From positions 1-8,345 of the forward strand of contig CALQPL010000033.1 in NCBI GenBank assembly GCA_943332445.1: 8,345 nucleotides of DNA, read 5' to 3'. Position numbers and translations under genes: made by a program. The stretch is from Bifidobacterium breve. Its GTDB lineage: Bacteria > Actinomycetota > Actinomycetes > UBA12327. Each line of letters begins with the position of its first letter. The first letter of the stretch is position 1. This document shows positions 1-6,430 of this stretch, in pieces. Under the pieces are notes generated by a model. The model had not been told where the DNA came from and did no database searches. It saw only the letters and a program-made list of their open reading frames with translations.

Positions 1-212
1 CATGGTGGGTAGGAGTGGTTCTGGGAGTTTTGGCCACGTTGTCGGCAACGGTTGGCGATTTGGGGGAGTCCCTCGTCAAACGTGATTTGCAGATTAAGGA
101 CATGAGCCAGATCCTGCCCGGTCATGGTGGATTGCTTGACCGCGTTGACTCGCTCTTGGTCACGGTTCCGATGGTCTGGCTCGTCCTGGCAGCATTGCTG
201 ACCACGTCATGA
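1..212 (+). CDS. cdsA: Phosphatidate cytidylyltransferase (CDP-diglyceride synthase), C-terminal fragment
   Basis: This is the 3' end of a gene entering from the left; the reading frame is open back to the edge, so the GTG at 15 is not the true start. CdsA is an integral membrane enzyme that makes CDP-diacylglycerol from phosphatidic acid and CTP, the precursor of all bacterial phospholipids. About 70 residues are visible. They contain the CDP-diglyceride synthase signature: S-x-x-K-R-D-x-x-x-K-D, then L-P-G-H-G-G-x-L-D-R-x-D (about positions 75-150), whose acidic residues bind metal and CTP. A hydrophobic stretch after it (about 160-205) is the usual last transmembrane helix. The TGA stop (210-212) overlaps the ATG of rlmN (209-211), so the two are probably co-transcribed and translationally coupled. 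Only the N-terminal membrane part is missing, because of the window edge. Confidence 0.95.
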   Translation, partial: WWVGVVLGVLATLSATVGDLGESLVKRDLQIKDMSQILPGHGGLLDRVDSLLVTVPMVWLVLAALLTTS

Positions 213-1318
213 CCACACCCGGTGAACTTGTTTTCGTCGCACCCAAGGCCAAGCGCCCGCCACAGCATTTAGCAGACCTTGATCCATCGGAGCGCGCCAA
301 CCTTGCTCGTGAACTCAATGTTCCAGCATTCCGTATTGAGCAAATTGCGCATCACTACTTTGAACGTTTTGAGATTGACCCCGACGTGATGACGGACCTT
401 CCTGCTGCGGATCGGAAGCGATGGATTGACGCGGTCTTGCCTACGCTTTTGACCCCTGTTCGCACGGTTACCTGCGATAACGAGACCACGGCGAAGCAGC
501 TCTGGCGTTTGCACGATGGCGTCATGGTCGAGTCCGTGGTGATGCGCTATCCCGAACGCGCCACGGTGTGTATTTCCTCGCAGGCCGGGTGTGGCATGAA
601 CTGTCCGTTCTGCGCTACGGGTCAAGCCGGACTCACCCGCAACCTGTCCACCGGTGAAATCGTGGATCAGGTCGTCGCGGCAGCTCGATTGCTCGCGGAA
701 GGCGGTGTCGGTGGATCACCGGTGCGCCTGAGCAACGTCGTATTCATGGGCATGGGTGAACCCCTAGCCAACTACAAGGCCGTCATGGGTGCGTTGCGTC
801 GCCTCACCGACAAAGATTCACACGGACTGGGCTTGTCACGCCGCTCGATCACTGTTTCAACGGTCGGGCTCGTGCCTCGCATTGATCAACTCACCGAGGA
901 GAACCTGCCTGTGACGTTGGCGGTCTCGTTGCACGCTCCGGATGATGAACTGCGCGACACCTTGGTTCCGGTCAATACTCGCTGGAAAGTCTCTGAGGTC
1001 TTGGAGGCTGCTGATCGCTATTCACGCTCGACCGGTCGTCGCTATTCCATCGAGTACGCACTGATCAAGGACATCAATGATCAGGGTTGGCGTGCCGACA
1101 TGTTGGCCCAGCGTTTGCGCGGTCGTTTGGTCCATGTGAACTTGATTCCGCTGAACCCCACGCCAGGCTCACCCTGGACGGCCTCTCGTCCGGAGGATGA
1201 AAAAGAGTTTGTCCGACGCCTAGAGGCTGGTGGAATTACCGTCACGGTCCGCGATACGCGTGGCCAGGAAATAGATGGAGCCTGCGGCCAGCTCGCAGCC
1301 GCTTACCCGCAGGACTAA
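209..1318 (+). CDS. rlmN: Dual-specificity RNA methyltransferase RlmN (23S rRNA A2503 / tRNA A37 C2-methylation)
   Basis: This is a complete 369-residue radical SAM methyltransferase. The family methylates C2 of A2503 in 23S rRNA, near the peptidyl transferase centre, and of A37 in some tRNAs. The radical SAM cluster motif C-x3-C-x2-C is at Cys128, Cys132 and Cys135. A G-M-G-E-P motif (181-185) matches the SAM-binding segment. The two family-specific catalytic cysteines are both present: Cys121 in A-T-V-C-I-S-S-Q and Cys359 in G-A-C-G near the C-terminus, equivalent to E. coli Cys118 and Cys355. The N-terminal T-P-G-E-L-x-F-V-A-P segment is typical of actinobacterial RlmN and supports the ATG at 209. 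No good Shine-Dalgarno precedes it, so initiation probably depends on the 4-bp ATGA overlap with cdsA. Cfr, the C8-methylating resistance homologue, is a less likely identity given the length, the actinobacterial N-terminus and the cdsA neighbour. The gene ends tail to tail with the DUF2505 gene, stops overlapping. Confidence 0.96.
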   Translation: MTTPGELVFVAPKAKRPPQHLADLDPSERANLARELNVPAFRIEQIAHHYFERFEIDPDVMTDLPAADRKRWIDAVLPTLLTPVRTVTCDNETTAKQLWRLHDGVMVESVVMRYPERATVCISSQAGCGMNCPFCATGQAGLTRNLSTGEIVDQVVAAARLLAEGGVGGSPVRLSNVVFMGMGEPLANYKAVMGALRRLTDKDSHGLGLSRRSITVSTVGLVPRIDQLTEENLPVTLAVSLHAPDDELRDTLVPVNTRWKVSEVLEAADRYSRSTGRRYSIEYALIKDINDQGWRADMLAQRLRGRLVHVNLIPLNPTPGSPWTASRPEDEKEFVRRLEAGGITVTVRDTRGQEIDGACGQLAAAYPQD

Positions 1319-1782
1319 CGCAAGAGCTCTTGAGCTTGACTAGCGGTTTCTTGCAATTGGAACGTTAAGAGTTCGCCCACTTGTTTTTCTAATCCAGCAC
1401 CGATTAACGGCACATTGACTTTTACATTGCCACTTAACGCGAAGGTGGTCTTGGTCTTGGCGGGTGCAAGTTCAATGGTGCCGATAAAGGTCAGGGGTTT
1501 GCCGGGGGCACGAACGTCGAAGGTGGCACTGAATCCCTTGCCTGCCGCCACCCACTGCGTGACCTCGAGAATCTGAATGGCATCTCCCACCAGTGAACGT
1601 GCGGGGCTGGGAATGTCGTCAGTAGGAAAGGCACGTTCGATGCGCACAGTGCACACCTGGTCTTGCTGATGAATCGTGACCTGCGCTTGGTCATCGAGTG
1701 CGGCATAGAGCTCTGCGCTGGTCAACATGGCAAATACTGTGTCGATAGGTGCATCAAAGGTGTGCTCAAAGGTCAATTGCAT
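1315..1782 (-). CDS. DUF2505 family protein (SRPBCC/START-like fold)
   Basis: This 155-residue protein has the DUF2505 pattern. It opens with a beta strand plus T-F-D-A-P-I-D-T-V-F-A-M-L (about residues 7-20), the typical start of SRPBCC/START-like helix-grip proteins. It continues with charged strands and ends in an amphipathic C-terminal helix rich in Gln, Glu and Leu (about 128-155), which would close the ligand cavity. There is no signal peptide or membrane segment, so it should be cytosolic. The family's function is unknown; the fold usually binds hydrophobic ligands such as lipids or acyl groups, but no ligand can be read from the sequence. Its ATG (1782-1780) shares one base with the TAA stop of the upstream glutaryl-CoA dehydrogenase gene (TAATG), implying coupled translation. 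Its TAG stop (1317-1315) overlaps the rlmN stop on the other strand, leaving no room for a terminator between them. The family call is fairly safe; the role is unknown. Confidence 0.8.
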   Translation of the reverse strand: MQLTFEHTFDAPIDTVFAMLTSAELYAALDDQAQVTIHQQDQVCTVRIERAFPTDDIPSPARSLVGDAIQILEVTQWVAAGKGFSATFDVRAPGKPLTFIGTIELAPAKTKTTFALSGNVKVNVPLIGAGLEKQVGELLTFQLQETASQAQELLR

Positions 1783-2957
1783 TACCGATACGCCCCAATG
1801 CCCGTAAGGGCTTCGCCGACCACCAAGGTGTGGATCTCAGTCGTCCCTTCGTAGGTGAGGACTGACTCAAGGTTGTTGGCATGACGAAGGATCGAGTACT
1901 CCAGGGTGATGCCGTTCCCGCCGAGGATGGACCGCGATTCGTGGGCGATCGCCAGGGCTTCGCGAACATTGTTCAATTTGCCCACGCTGACCATGGCCGG
2001 GGTGATTTGGCCGTTGTCCTTGAGGCGTCCGAGGTGCAATGCGAGCAGATAAGCCTTCTGTAGTTCCACAGACATGTCAGCGATCTTCTTTTGAGTCAGC
2101 TGGAACCCGGCGATGGGTTGCCCAAACTGCTCCCGCGAGAGCGAGTAGTCGATGGCGGTGCTTAAACAATCGCGGGCCGCACCCACGACGCCAAAGACGA
2201 TGCCAAAGCGTGCCTCCGACAAACACGAGAGAGGCCCTTTGAGTCCCTTGACCTCGGGGAGCATGGCTGACTCCGGCAGGCGCACGTTGTCCAAGACCAA
2301 CTCTGCAGTGTCAGAGGCGCGCAACGACAACTTGTGCTTGACAGCGTTGGCGTTAAATCCTGCGGTCGCTGTTGGAACGACGAAACCGCGAATTCCGTCC
2401 TGCGTATTGGCCCACACCACAGCGACATCGGCCACGGTGCCATTGGTGATCCACATTTTGGAGCCGTTGAGAACCCAGTCAGAGCCGTCACGCTTGGCAA
2501 AGGTGCGCATGCCCGCGGGGTCGGAGCCAAAGTCGGCTTCGGTCAGGCCAAAGCAACCCACGGCCTGGCCACTGGCCAGTTGGGGCAACCATTCCTGCTT
2601 GTGTTCTTCGCTGCCAAACTTCCAGATCGCGAACATAGCCAGCGAACCTTGAACGCTCACCAGCGATCGCAAACCCGAATCAATGGCTTCGAGTTCCATG
2701 CACGCTAATCCGTAGGACACCGCGCTCATTCCGGCACAGCCATACCCCTCGAGATGCATCCCCAAGAGCCCGAGTTGACCTAAGCCTGCGGCCACCTCAT
2801 GGACGGGCAGCTCGCCGGCTTCAAACCAGGCAGAGATATGCGGCGCGACTTCGGCTTGAAGATACGTGCGCACGGTTTCGCGAACGGCGCGCTCTTCTTC
2901 AGACAGCAACGAGTCCGCAAGGATCAGGTCAAGCGGTGCGATCGGCTTGCTACTCAT
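1782..2957 (-). CDS. gcdH: Glutaryl-CoA dehydrogenase (acyl-CoA dehydrogenase family)
   Basis: This 391-residue FAD enzyme would oxidise and decarboxylate glutaryl-CoA to crotonyl-CoA, passing electrons to electron-transfer flavoprotein. The acyl-CoA dehydrogenase domains are in order: N-terminal helices (to about 115), beta domain with C-F-G-L-T-E-x-D-F-G-S-D-P (about 130-145) and W-I-T-N-G, then the C-terminal helical domain with R-x-Q-F-G. The catalytic base is Glu370 in T-Y-E-G-T. Glutaryl-CoA dehydrogenase hallmarks are present: D-S-G-L-R-S with Arg97 (human Arg94, binds the gamma-carboxylate), Glu90 (human Glu87) and Tyr369. Loss of the last two marks the known non-decarboxylating enzymes, so a decarboxylating enzyme is predicted. 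I chose the ATG at 2957 because GGAG sits 5 bases ahead of it. An in-frame ATG at 2990 would add 11 residues but has no ribosome binding site. The gene follows the FAD oxidoreductase after 42 bp and overlaps the DUF2505 start by 1 bp. A relative acting on another short acyl-CoA is possible but less likely. Confidence 0.87.
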   Translation of the reverse strand: MSSKPIAPLDLILADSLLSEEERAVRETVRTYLQAEVAPHISAWFEAGELPVHEVAAGLGQLGLLGMHLEGYGCAGMSAVSYGLACMELEAIDSGLRSLVSVQGSLAMFAIWKFGSEEHKQEWLPQLASGQAVGCFGLTEADFGSDPAGMRTFAKRDGSDWVLNGSKMWITNGTVADVAVVWANTQDGIRGFVVPTATAGFNANAVKHKLSLRASDTAELVLDNVRLPESAMLPEVKGLKGPLSCLSEARFGIVFGVVGAARDCLSTAIDYSLSREQFGQPIAGFQLTQKKIADMSVELQKAYLLALHLGRLKDNGQITPAMVSVGKLNNVREALAIAHESRSILGGNGITLEYSILRHANNLESVLTYEGTTEIHTLVVGEALTGIGAYR

Positions 2958-2999
2958 GATGTCTCCGGTTTGTGCGGGTGGATGAAGCATTACATGGGG

Positions 3000-4385
3000 T
3001 TAATGTCCGGTGAACCGGCTAGCAAATTGCGCACGCCAGGCCTGTTTGCCGGTGCGTGCTTCGATGGGATCCGAGGTGGACATGGCCACCAGTCCGGCGT
3101 TGACACCGATCCACCGCAGCGGCTCAGGTTCCCACTTCGGTGACGTGTGGTTGACCCACGGCAATTGCGTGCGTGGTGTTGACTGACTCAAGATCAAGTC
3201 GGCCAGCGTGCGTCCACCCAGGTTTGATGCGCCCACCCCATCGCCGACATAACCGCCGGTCGTTCCCACGCCGGTGGTGGGGTCCAGTGAGACCGAGGCA
3301 AACCAGTCGCGCGGAACCCCGAGTGGCCCGCCCCAGCGATGCGTGATTCTTGTTCGCTGCAGGATGGGGAACAGTTCAACCAGGGAACGCTCAAGCTCGG
3401 CAAAGATGGCATTGTCGCGATCAAACGCGGGGGCAACGCGTGAGCCAAAGTGGTAGGGCGCACCACGACCGCCAAAAACGATGCGATTGTCTGCGGTGCG
3501 TTGGCCATAGATCAGAAGCCGCCGGAAGTCGCCGAAGGTTTCGCGTTCCTTGAGACCGATCTCATCCCACATCGCGTCAGGAATCGGTTCGGTTGCGGTA
3601 ACGAGGGAGTAGACCGGAGTCAACTGTCGTTTGAAACTTCGCAAACTGGGTGTGTATCCCTCGGTAGCGCGGACCACGATGGGTGCGCGAACAGTGAAGC
3701 CGTCGCCTTCAACAGCACCAGGCTTGATATCGAGGACAGGGGAGAGTTCGTAGATGATCCCCCCGAGCCTTTCCACTGCCAAGGCAAGTCCGCGAACAAG
3801 TTTGGCCGGATGAATGGCGGCACAGTCAGGGGTAAAGAGGGCGCCCTGCACATCAGTGGCACGGAGGTGGGACAGCGCTTGAGTCGCATCCAACGGGCGG
3901 GTGCGGTGTGGCGTTAAACCGAAGTCCTCAGCCGTGGCAAGTTCCTCGGCGGCTCGATCGGCCTGGGCCTGGGAACGAATGAGGGTCACAGTGCCGCCCT
4001 TGGCAAAGTCGGCATCAATGTCTTCGGTGTGTAGGACACGATCGACTTCATCGACTGCGTCCACGAGGTGTTCGTGCAGAGCTAATGCCTGCTCTCGCGA
4101 CGAGCGAGCCGCAACAGCATCGATAGAAGCCGGGAATAGGGCAGAACACCAGCCACCATTACGTCCCGAGGCACCAAACCCAGCAACGTGCGCATCCAGC
4201 ACAACGACCTTGAGGTCGGGCTGTTGCTTTAAGAGGTAGTACGCGGTCCACAAACCGCTATATCCAGCACCAACGATCGCCACATCAGCAGACAACTGTC
4301 CGGAAAGGACTGGTCGATCGCTGTGTCGCAGATCATCGGGCAGGCTGTCCCACCACAACGACAGGTCCTTGTAGTCATCAGTCAT
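3000..4385 (-). CDS. FAD-dependent oxidoreductase of the DAO family, PuuB-like (gamma-glutamylputrescine oxidase-like)
   Basis: This 461-residue protein is a DAO-superfamily amine/amino-acid oxidase. The N-terminal Rossmann motif for FAD, V-A-I-V-G-A-G-Y-S-G, is at about residues 35-44. It is followed by G-F-G-A-S-G-R-N-G-G (69-78), a segment shared with E. coli PuuB and its relatives. Further PuuB-like stretches are I-H-P-A-K-L, R-x-T-A-D-N-R-I-V-F-G-G-R, R-W-G-G, and a C-terminal G-Y-x-G-D-G-V-x-x-S-N-L-x-G-R that closes the FAD site. No signal peptide is visible. PuuB oxidises gamma-glutamylputrescine to the aldehyde plus peroxide; whether this protein acts on a glutamylated or a free amine cannot be told, and no glutamylpolyamine ligase gene is in view. 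It starts 6 bp after the PPOX-family gene, with only a weak ribosome binding site, so coupling is likely. Its neighbours (aminotransferase, aminoaldehyde dehydrogenase) support an amine-catabolic role. Family confident, substrate not. Confidence 0.85.
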   Translation of the reverse strand: MTDDYKDLSLWWDSLPDDLRHSDRPVLSGQLSADVAIVGAGYSGLWTAYYLLKQQPDLKVVVLDAHVAGFGASGRNGGWCSALFPASIDAVAARSSREQALALHEHLVDAVDEVDRVLHTEDIDADFAKGGTVTLIRSQAQADRAAEELATAEDFGLTPHRTRPLDATQALSHLRATDVQGALFTPDCAAIHPAKLVRGLALAVERLGGIIYELSPVLDIKPGAVEGDGFTVRAPIVVRATEGYTPSLRSFKRQLTPVYSLVTATEPIPDAMWDEIGLKERETFGDFRRLLIYGQRTADNRIVFGGRGAPYHFGSRVAPAFDRDNAIFAELERSLVELFPILQRTRITHRWGGPLGVPRDWFASVSLDPTTGVGTTGGYVGDGVGASNLGGRTLADLILSQSTPRTQLPWVNHTSPKWEPEPLRWIGVNAGLVAMSTSDPIEARTGKQAWRAQFASRFTGH

Positions 4386-4391
4386 GACGAA

Positions 4392-5039
4392 CTACCGCTT
4401 CCACTGTCGGATGTAGTCCGGAACCGCAATGCCAACCGGAAGATCGGGCGCATCGATGGGTTCGCCGAAGTGTTCAGTGAGGGGAACCACTCCGGCCCAG
4501 ACCGGAAGATCCACATCTGCTGGCACATCATCGGGCGGCCCAGCGCTGATTTTGACGGAGGACTCGTTGAGGTCCAGAGCTAGGACCAGGGTGGCCTTGT
4601 CTTCTTGTTCGTTCGGGTGTCGGGCCTCGTCCCATCGACCCGGAAGCAGGTGATCGCTGATGACCTGCAGGGCAGCGGCCTTTTCTTGGCCCTCCACTAC
4701 ACGGCAGGTTCCCAGCACCATGACGCTGCGGTAGTTCATGGAGGATTCAAACACCGATCGCGCAACGACCAATCCATCAAGCAAGGTCACCGTCAAGCAC
4801 GTGCTAGCCCCCGTGGCCAATTGGGTAAACAGGCGGGACTTTGAGGATCCGTGAATGTAAAGCGTGTCCCCATTGCGAGCAAAGGCCACGGGCAGGACGA
4901 AGGGCTGATCGCCATCTATGACGCAGATGTGGGCAACAAGCGCAGCGTCCAAGATCGCCTGCAGGTCAGCCAGATCGTGCGAAGCAAGTTCAGGTAAGCG
5001 TTTGCCGCGCGTTCGATCAGTATGACCTGGCGAACTCAC
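4392..5039 (-). CDS. Pyridoxamine 5'-phosphate oxidase-family flavin-binding protein (Pyridox_ox_2 / NimA-like)
   Basis: This 215-residue protein has the FMN-binding split-barrel fold of the PPOX superfamily. Visible marks are V-L-P-V-A-F (about 48-53), the flavin-phosphate loop Y-I-H-G-S-S-K-S-R-L (61-70), and M-N-Y-R-S-V-M-V-L-G (101-110), which matches the Pyridox_ox_2 group rather than true PdxH. PLP synthesis is therefore not implied, although the neighbouring aminotransferase uses PLP. Members are often annotated as flavin-nucleotide-binding or as reductases, and the role in this operon is unknown. I start it at the GTG at 5039-5037: GGAG lies six bases upstream and the GTG overlaps the TGA stop of the aminotransferase by 4 bp (GTGA). 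A TTG at 5051 would add four residues, but its GGAGG is only one base away, too close to work well. Six bases separate the gene's stop from the FAD oxidoreductase start. Confidence 0.85.
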   Translation of the reverse strand: MSSPGHTDRTRGKRLPELASHDLADLQAILDAALVAHICVIDGDQPFVLPVAFARNGDTLYIHGSSKSRLFTQLATGASTCLTVTLLDGLVVARSVFESSMNYRSVMVLGTCRVVEGQEKAAALQVISDHLLPGRWDEARHPNEQEDKATLVLALDLNESSVKISAGPPDDVPADVDLPVWAGVVPLTEHFGEPIDAPDLPVGIAVPDYIRQWKR

Positions 5040-6430
5040 AGGATGCTCCAAGCCTCCGTGAGCACGCCACGCAAGATGGATTCGATGTCATCAAATTCCT
5101 TTTGACCTGCAACCAGTGGCGGCGCGAGTTGGACAACGGGGTCGCCACGGTCGTCAGCTCGGCAGTACAGACCAGCATCAAAGAGCGCCTTCGACAAGAA
5201 TCCGCGCAGCAGTCGCTCGCACTCGTCATCGTTGAAGGTTTCCTTGGTGGTCTTGTCCTTGACCAGTTCGATTCCGTAGAAGTAGCCCGCCCCGCGCACA
5301 TCGCCGACGATGGGCAAGTCGAGGAGCTTCTCCAGGGTTGACCTAAAGCCATCTTCGTTTTCGCGCACGCGCTCGTTGAGGCCTTCGCGCTCAAAGATGT
5401 CCATGTTGGCCGAGGCGGCGGCCATGGCAACGGGATGGCCGGCCCAGGTGAATCCGTGAGCAAAGGAGACATTGCCCTTGGAGAAGGGTTCAAAGATGCG
5501 GTCACTGACCACCATTGCGCCGGCTGGTGCATAACCCGAGGTCAATGCCTTGGCAAAGGTGATGATGTCAGGAGTGACACCGAAACGGTTCATGGCGAAG
5601 TAGTCACCAATGCGACCAAAGGCGCAAATCGTTTCGTCGGCGACTAGGAGAACGTCGTAGCGGTCACAGATTTCGCGGACGCGCTCCAGATATCCGGGTG
5701 GGGGAGGAAAGCAGCCACCAGCATTTTGGACCGGCTCAATGAAAACTGCAGCGACAGTGTCGGGACCTTCAAACTCGATCATTTCCGCAATGCGATCCGC
5801 GGCCCACAACCCGAAGTCCTTGATGTTGTCTGCGTGTTCAGGTGCTCGATAAAAGTTCGTGTTGGGAACCTTGAGTGCACCGGGGACGAGCGGCTCAAAA
5901 GGTTCCTTCATGCTAGGTACGCCAGTGAGGGACAGTGCTCCGTGTGGAGTGCCGTGGTACGCAATCGTGCGGCTGATGACCTTGTGCTTGTTGGGCTTGC
6001 CAGTCAATTTGAAGTACTGCTTGGCCACCTTCCATGCACTCTCCACGGCTTCACCACCACCGGTAGTAAAGAACACACGATTCAGGTCACCAGGTGCGCG
6101 CTGGGCGATGCGCTCGGCCACCTCAATGGCCTTGGGGTGGGCGTAACTCCAGATCGGGAAGTACTCCAGCTCCTTGGCCTGCTTGGCCATCGCGTCGGCG
6201 ATCTCATCACGGCCGTGACCGGCGTTGACGACGAAGAGCCCAGAGAGCCCGTCAAGGTACTTGCGGCCCTGGTCGTCCCAGATGTAGGCACCTTCACCCT
6301 TAACGATGACGGGCACGTGGCCACCATCGTTGAAGCTCGAGTGGCGCGTGAAGTGCATCCATAGGTGCTTGCGGGCCTTTTCGGCCAACGCATCGGCGCC
6401 AAATTCGGTGACGTTCTGAGACATGTTCAT
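5036..6430 (-). CDS. Class III (omega) aminotransferase, probable putrescine/diamine:pyruvate or 2-oxoglutarate transaminase (SpuC-like)
   Basis: This 464-residue PLP enzyme has class III fold-type I features: the G-G-G-E-A-V-E phosphate-binding loop (124-130), A-Y-H-G (157-160) stacking on the cofactor, Asp265 in V-A-D-E to pair with the pyridine nitrogen, and Lys294 in F-A-K-A-L-T-S-G-Y as the Schiff-base lysine. Length and motifs fit the omega-amino acid/diamine group (SpuC, beta-alanine:pyruvate), which moves the terminal amino group of putrescine, cadaverine or similar onto a keto acid to leave an aminoaldehyde. The divergent aminobutyraldehyde dehydrogenase would take that product. I start it at the ATG at 6430-6428, which overlaps the regulator's TGA stop by 4 bp (ATGA) and has GGGG six bases upstream. 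A TTG at 6442 (four more residues) and an ATG at 6424 are weaker choices. Diamine specificity is inferred from context; beta-alanine or taurine-type donors are alternatives. Confidence 0.9.
   Translation of the reverse strand: MNMSQNVTEFGADALAEKARKHLWMHFTRHSSFNDGGHVPVIVKGEGAYIWDDQGRKYLDGLSGLFVVNAGHGRDEIADAMAKQAKELEYFPIWSYAHPKAIEVAERIAQRAPGDLNRVFFTTGGGEAVESAWKVAKQYFKLTGKPNKHKVISRTIAYHGTPHGALSLTGVPSMKEPFEPLVPGALKVPNTNFYRAPEHADNIKDFGLWAADRIAEMIEFEGPDTVAAVFIEPVQNAGGCFPPPPGYLERVREICDRYDVLLVADETICAFGRIGDYFAMNRFGVTPDIITFAKALTSGYAPAGAMVVSDRIFEPFSKGNVSFAHGFTWAGHPVAMAAASANMDIFEREGLNERVRENEDGFRSTLEKLLDLPIVGDVRGAGYFYGIELVKDKTTKETFNDDECERLLRGFLSKALFDAGLYCRADDRGDPVVQLAPPLVAGQKEFDDIESILRGVLTEAWSIL

Noticed and set aside
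209..1318. RlmN considered as the antibiotic-resistance methyltransferase Cfr.
   Set aside because: Length, actinobacterial N-terminus and the cdsA-coupled housekeeping position fit RlmN; nothing suggests acquired resistance.
2152..2652. A 166-codon plus-strand open frame inside the glutaryl-CoA dehydrogenase gene.
   Set aside because: It lies opposite conserved acyl-CoA dehydrogenase motifs, has no recognisable domain and no convincing ribosome binding site.
2958..2999. The 42-bp gap before the glutaryl-CoA dehydrogenase gene as a separate promoter or terminator.
   Set aside because: Apart from the GGAG ribosome binding site I see no convincing -35/-10 pair, stem-loop or T-run in it.
3450..3917. 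A 155-codon plus-strand open frame inside the FAD oxidoreductase gene.
   Set aside because: It is opposite conserved PuuB-like segments and has no family features of its own.
4392..5039. The PPOX-family gene as pdxH, supplying PLP to the aminotransferase.
   Set aside because: The protein matches the Pyridox_ox_2/NimA-like pattern, and I do not see the C-terminal signature of true pyridoxamine phosphate oxidase.
5726..6364. A 212-codon open frame on the plus strand within the aminotransferase gene.
   Set aside because: The opposite strand encodes the PLP-binding core of a class III aminotransferase; this frame shows no domain and is a complementary-frame shadow.
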